A DNA stretch of 64,000 bases, taken from Blastocladiella emersonii ATCC 22665 (lineage: Eukaryota; Blastocladiomycota; Blastocladiomycetes; Blastocladiales; Blastocladiaceae). This document shows, piece by piece, positions 60,635 through 64,000 of the stretch (the first letter of the stretch is position 1; every line of letters begins with the position of its first letter). Below the pieces are notes generated by a model. That model was not told where the DNA came from, ran no database searches, and saw only the letters and a list, made by a program, of their open reading frames with translations. Where the stretch lies: positions 620,001-684,000 of the forward strand of contig JANHCV010000002.1 in the NCBI GenBank assembly GCA_025594325.1, read 5' to 3'. The translations under genes were made by a program, and so were the position numbers.

Positions 60635-63600
60635 ATGGATTCGAACGATACACCGTCCGAGATCACGGCGGCCACGTCGGCGTCCACGGTGACGCCCGCC
60701 GCGGCGCCCGCCATCCTGACGCTGCCGCTGCTCGGCGGCGCCGCGACCATCACCATCCGCGCCCCGCCCGCCGTCGAGCCGCCGCCCACCTCGAGCCCCG
60801 CGGCTGCCGCGTCGCTCCCGCGCCGGCCCATCCTGCTGTCGCCCGCCGAGGCCGCCGCCGTGCGCGGGTCGAGTGGAGCCAACGGCGGCAGCGGCGGCGG
60901 CGGGTCGTCGGTCGCGTTCACCGAGGACCAAGCGCTCCGCGCGCGCCGCGTCACCGAGTGGATGGAGCACCGGCTGCCCGCGTCACACGACGACCTGCTG
61001 CTTCCCGCCATGGCGGCCGCCGCCGAAGAGTCGACCGAGGCGTCCGAGGCCGACGAGCTCGTCCCGCTCCTCGACGACGACCCGGGCTTCGAGGGCATCG
61101 ACATCGAGCACGACCGCCCGCCGACACCGCCCGCGCCGCCGCCGCCGCCGCCCAAACCCATCCGGCTCGGCTGGGTCCGCGGTGTGACCATCCCGACGTG
61201 CGAGTTCATGTGGAGCGTGCTCATCTTTGTCCGGTTCGCGTGGATCGTCGGCAACACGGGCCTGCTTCTCGGGCTCACGCTCATCGCCGTGTGCGCGGGG
61301 ACCGTCGCCATCTCGGCCACGTCGGTCGCGGCCGTCGCCACCAACGGGCTCCCGCGCGACGGCGTCGTCCCCGTCCTCACGCGCACGCTCGGGTCGGGCA
61401 TCGGCGGCGCCATCGCGCTCATCTTCGGGCTCGGCGTCGCCATCTTCGCGAGCGTTGAGGTCGTTGGGAGCGTCGAGGGTCTGCTCCTCGCGTCCGATTT
61501 CCCGTGGACTACGGGCGCCCCCGAGTGGGACCAGCGCATCGTCGCTATCGTGTGCCTCACCACGCTCGTCTCGGTCGCGCTGCTCGGGCACAAGGCCGTG
61601 TTTCGGTACGCGTCGCTCATGGATGAGGCCGACGGCGTGATGTGATCACTGATCTCGCCGCCGACCTCGTGAGTGTAGCTTGTCGCTGCTCTTCATGGTC
61701 GCCCTCATCGTCGCCTTCTCGAGTCTGTTCCTCGGCTTCGCCTTCGCGCCGCACGGCAACACGTTCGGCGGGCGCATCACGGGCTGGTCGTGGGACACGC
61801 TCAACGCCAACCTGCTGCCGCACCCGGACCTCGACACGACGGCCGTCCTGACGCTGCTGTTCCCGTGCTTCCTCGGCATCTTCACCGGCGTCAACAACGC
61901 GTCGACGCTGCGCAACCCGTACATTGCGATCCCGCGCGGCTCGCTCGCCGCCATCGCCACCTCGGCCACGCTCTACGCCGCGCTCTTCACGTGCCTCGCG
62001 GCCGTCATCCCGCGCGACCTGCTCCTCACCGAGCTCACGGTCGCCCCGCAGCTCGGGTGGCCGCTCCCGCACCTCGCGATCGGCGGCCTGTTCCTCGTCG
62101 GCAACGGGTCCGCGCTCCACTGCATCATGCTCTCGTCGCAGGTCCTCTGCACGCTGTTCGCCGACCGCATCCTGCCGCGCCCCTGGTGGTTCCCGCCGCT
62201 CGAGGCCCGCGGCAGCCTCGTCGCGCTCGTCAAGCGCACGCGGCGGTCGGGCGCGTGGGAGGGCGACGAAGCGCCTGCGCCCGATACCGGTGGGAGCGGC
62301 GAGCCGCGCGTCGCGGTCCTGTTCTGCGGGCTCATCACGCTGCCGTTCGTGTTCCTCGACGACCTCGAGACGCTCGCCGTCATGGTCGCCATGTGCTTCC
62401 TGCTGTCGTACGCCTTCACCAACCTGTCGTGCACCGCGCTCGAGTGGCTCAAGATCCCCGAGTGGCGGCCCGTCTACCGCGGGTACCACTGGGCGCTGTC
62501 CCTCACGGGCGCCGCCGCCTGCATCACCCTCATGTTCCGCGTCAACGCGCTCGCCGCCGCTACCCTGCTCCTCCTCGCCGCCGCGGGCACCGTCGCGATC
62601 CAGCTCTCGGCGTCCGCGTCCGCCGCCGCCCGGTCCAAGCAGACCCGCCACCGCGCCGGGTGGGGCGCTACCGACAAGGCCGCGGGCAGCCGCCCGTTCC
62701 GCGGCCGCGCGCAGCAGTGGGGACACACGGTCCACGGGCTCCTGTACCAGATCGCGCTCAACCACCTGCTCGCCGTCGAGTCCGAGGCGCTCACCGAGGT
62801 CGAGCACGCCCTGCGCGCCGAGGCTGCGGGTGCCGCTGCCGGGCGCGCGGTCGCCGTGATTCCGCCGTCGACACGCGTGCTCGAGGAGGCCGAGCAGCCG
62901 CAGCCGCAGCAGCTTCGCCGCCGCCGACCCCGCCCGCACGGCCCCGACTCGTCGGACGGCGACGACAGCGACGAGGACGGGTCCCTCTCGGGGTCGAGCG
63001 AGGACCACGAGTCGTGGTCGGCGTCGTCGCGCGACGAGGACTCGCTCGCGCACTTTCTCGAGTCGCAGACCACCACCTCAACCGCCGATGACGACGCGGT
63101 CCCCGCGGCCGCCCTCGAACCGCCCGCGCTCCGCCCCGTCAACGCGCTGTGGAAGCCGCAGCTCGTCGCCTTCTTCTCCATGCCGCGCGGCCGCATCCTG
63201 TACCCGCGCCTCCTCTCGCTCGTCTCGCAGCTCTCGTCGCGCGGCGGGCTCTGCGTCCTCAGCCATATCGTCGTCCCGCCCAACTCGACGGCGACGCCCG
63301 CCACGCGCAGCGACGAGTACCGCGGCGAGCGGCCCGAGGCGCCGGCGGTGTCCCGGCCCCCGCCGCCGCCCGAGATCGTCATCTCGCCCGCCGAGCCCGA
63401 GAACGGCGGCTCGTCGACGACGACCGAGGACGACGAGACGCCGACGCCCGGCAGCCACGGGCCGTGCGGCAGCGCGCGGTCCGACGACAACAACGCGGGG
63501 ACCGCCGAGGACGATGAGGGCAACGACGAGGACGACCCGGACGCGGACGGGACCAACCGCAGCACCGCGCCCGTCGCCGTACGCCGTTCCAACGCTGGTG

Positions 63601-64000
63601 GCGGGTCGTCGTCGTACCAACGCAGCCGGCGCGGTGACGACGTGCAGATGGACGTGCAGATGGCGGCGTGCGACACGCGGGTGCGTCGGCGGCGCGTGCT
63701 CCTGCACCGTGCCATGGAACGCGAGGGGCTCGCCGGGTTCGTCAAGGTATTTGTGTGCCCGAGCGTGCGCATGGGCCAGTCGGTGCTCCTGCAGACGGTC
63801 GGGCTCGGCGAGCTCACGGCCAACACGGTGCTCGCGGCGTGGCCCGACCAGGCCGGCGGCGCGCAGCCCGCGTGGGCGGCCAAGCTCGACCGCGTCCGCG
63901 GTCTCGCACAGCTGTGGCGGCTTGCCAGCGTGTCCGGGCTCAACGTGCTCGTCGCCAAGGGCATCCTCTCGTTCCCCGACAGCAACGACGGCGCGCTCGT
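60635..64000 (+). CDS. SLC12-type cation-chloride cotransporter (3' truncated by window)
   Basis: Exon 1 (60635-61605) and exon 2 (61679 onwards, open to the window end) join at a 73-nt GTACGC...GTGTAG intron. The acidic, Pro-rich cytosolic N terminus of about 175 residues is followed by transmembrane segments with SLC12 signatures: IPTCEFMWSVLIFVRFAWIV, SVAAVATNGLPRDGVVPVLT, then FPCFLGIFTGVNNASTLRNP and IPEWRPVYRGYHWALSLTGA. A long acidic cytosolic region interrupts the C-terminal domain, which resumes with NALWKPQLVAF. These carriers move K+ and/or Na+ with Cl- and regulate cell volume, which suits a wall-less zoospore stage (inference). The gene's 3' end lies outside the window. Confidence 0.92.

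Noticed and set aside
62474-63985. 503-codon minus-strand ORF opposite the SLC12 gene
   Set aside because: Ser/Arg-rich shadow of a coding exon with SLC12 motifs.
1-64000. CRISPR array or bacterial operon content
   Set aside because: No regularly spaced direct repeats, no ribosome-binding sites and many spliceosomal introns; the DNA is eukaryotic.

Overview
The window looks like nuclear DNA of a GC-rich zoosporic fungus, most likely Blastocladiomycota or Chytridiomycota. This is inferred from gene content. There is a myosin-motor chitin synthase with a DEK-C tail, a Cdc10-type septin, an Scc3/STAG cohesin subunit, a large TmcB-like multi-span protein of the kind typical of zoosporic fungi, an SLC12 cation-chloride cotransporter and a Fanzor-type nuclease fragment. 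Genes are split by short introns, mostly 55-99 nt. Thirty of the 31 donors I resolved have C at intron position +4 (mostly GTACG or GTGCG).

Layout. 1-4.3 kb: three tandem copies of an unrecognised gene family, one apparently intact and two broken. 5-8.4 kb: WrbA-like quinone reductase, BLOC1S1-like subunit, degenerate C2 protein and septin. 8.7-16.9 kb: PPR protein and cohesin SCC3, both on the minus strand. 17.5-25.3 kb: nine-exon TmcB-like protein facing an unknown 755-aa protein. 25.3-27.7 kb: gene-poor DNA ending in two adjacent pseudogene fragments copied from the BLOC1S1-like and TmcB-like genes of this same window. 27.7-31.2 kb: CoA-type Nudix hydrolase, a Pro/Ser-rich ORF and a seven-span membrane protein. 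32.3-35.7 kb: three C2-domain genes, sisters of the degenerate one at 6.8 kb. 36.1-42.8 kb: cytochrome P450, Ser-Gln repeat protein, Fanzor fragment and Gln/Ala-rich repeat protein. 43.3-49.6 kb: a decayed ORF, a zinc-finger protein with about six SUMO-interaction-like motifs, and a C2HC zinc-finger gene with reading-frame problems. 50-64 kb: chitin synthase, AIM41/YqeY protein, a secreted protein, a TMEM14-like protein and the SLC12 transporter, which runs off the window end.

The housekeeping genes (cohesin, septin, chitin synthase, lysosome-related organelle subunit, mitochondrial PPR and AIM41) are intact and show no operon-like organisation. Four genes share a TATA box close upstream of the start. 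The accessory signal lies in four places: the tandem family at the left edge, the composite pseudogene at 26.8-27.6 kb, the low-complexity/Fanzor block at 38-43 kb and the poly-SIM gene at 44.8-47.5 kb. No rRNA, tRNA or CRISPR array was seen.
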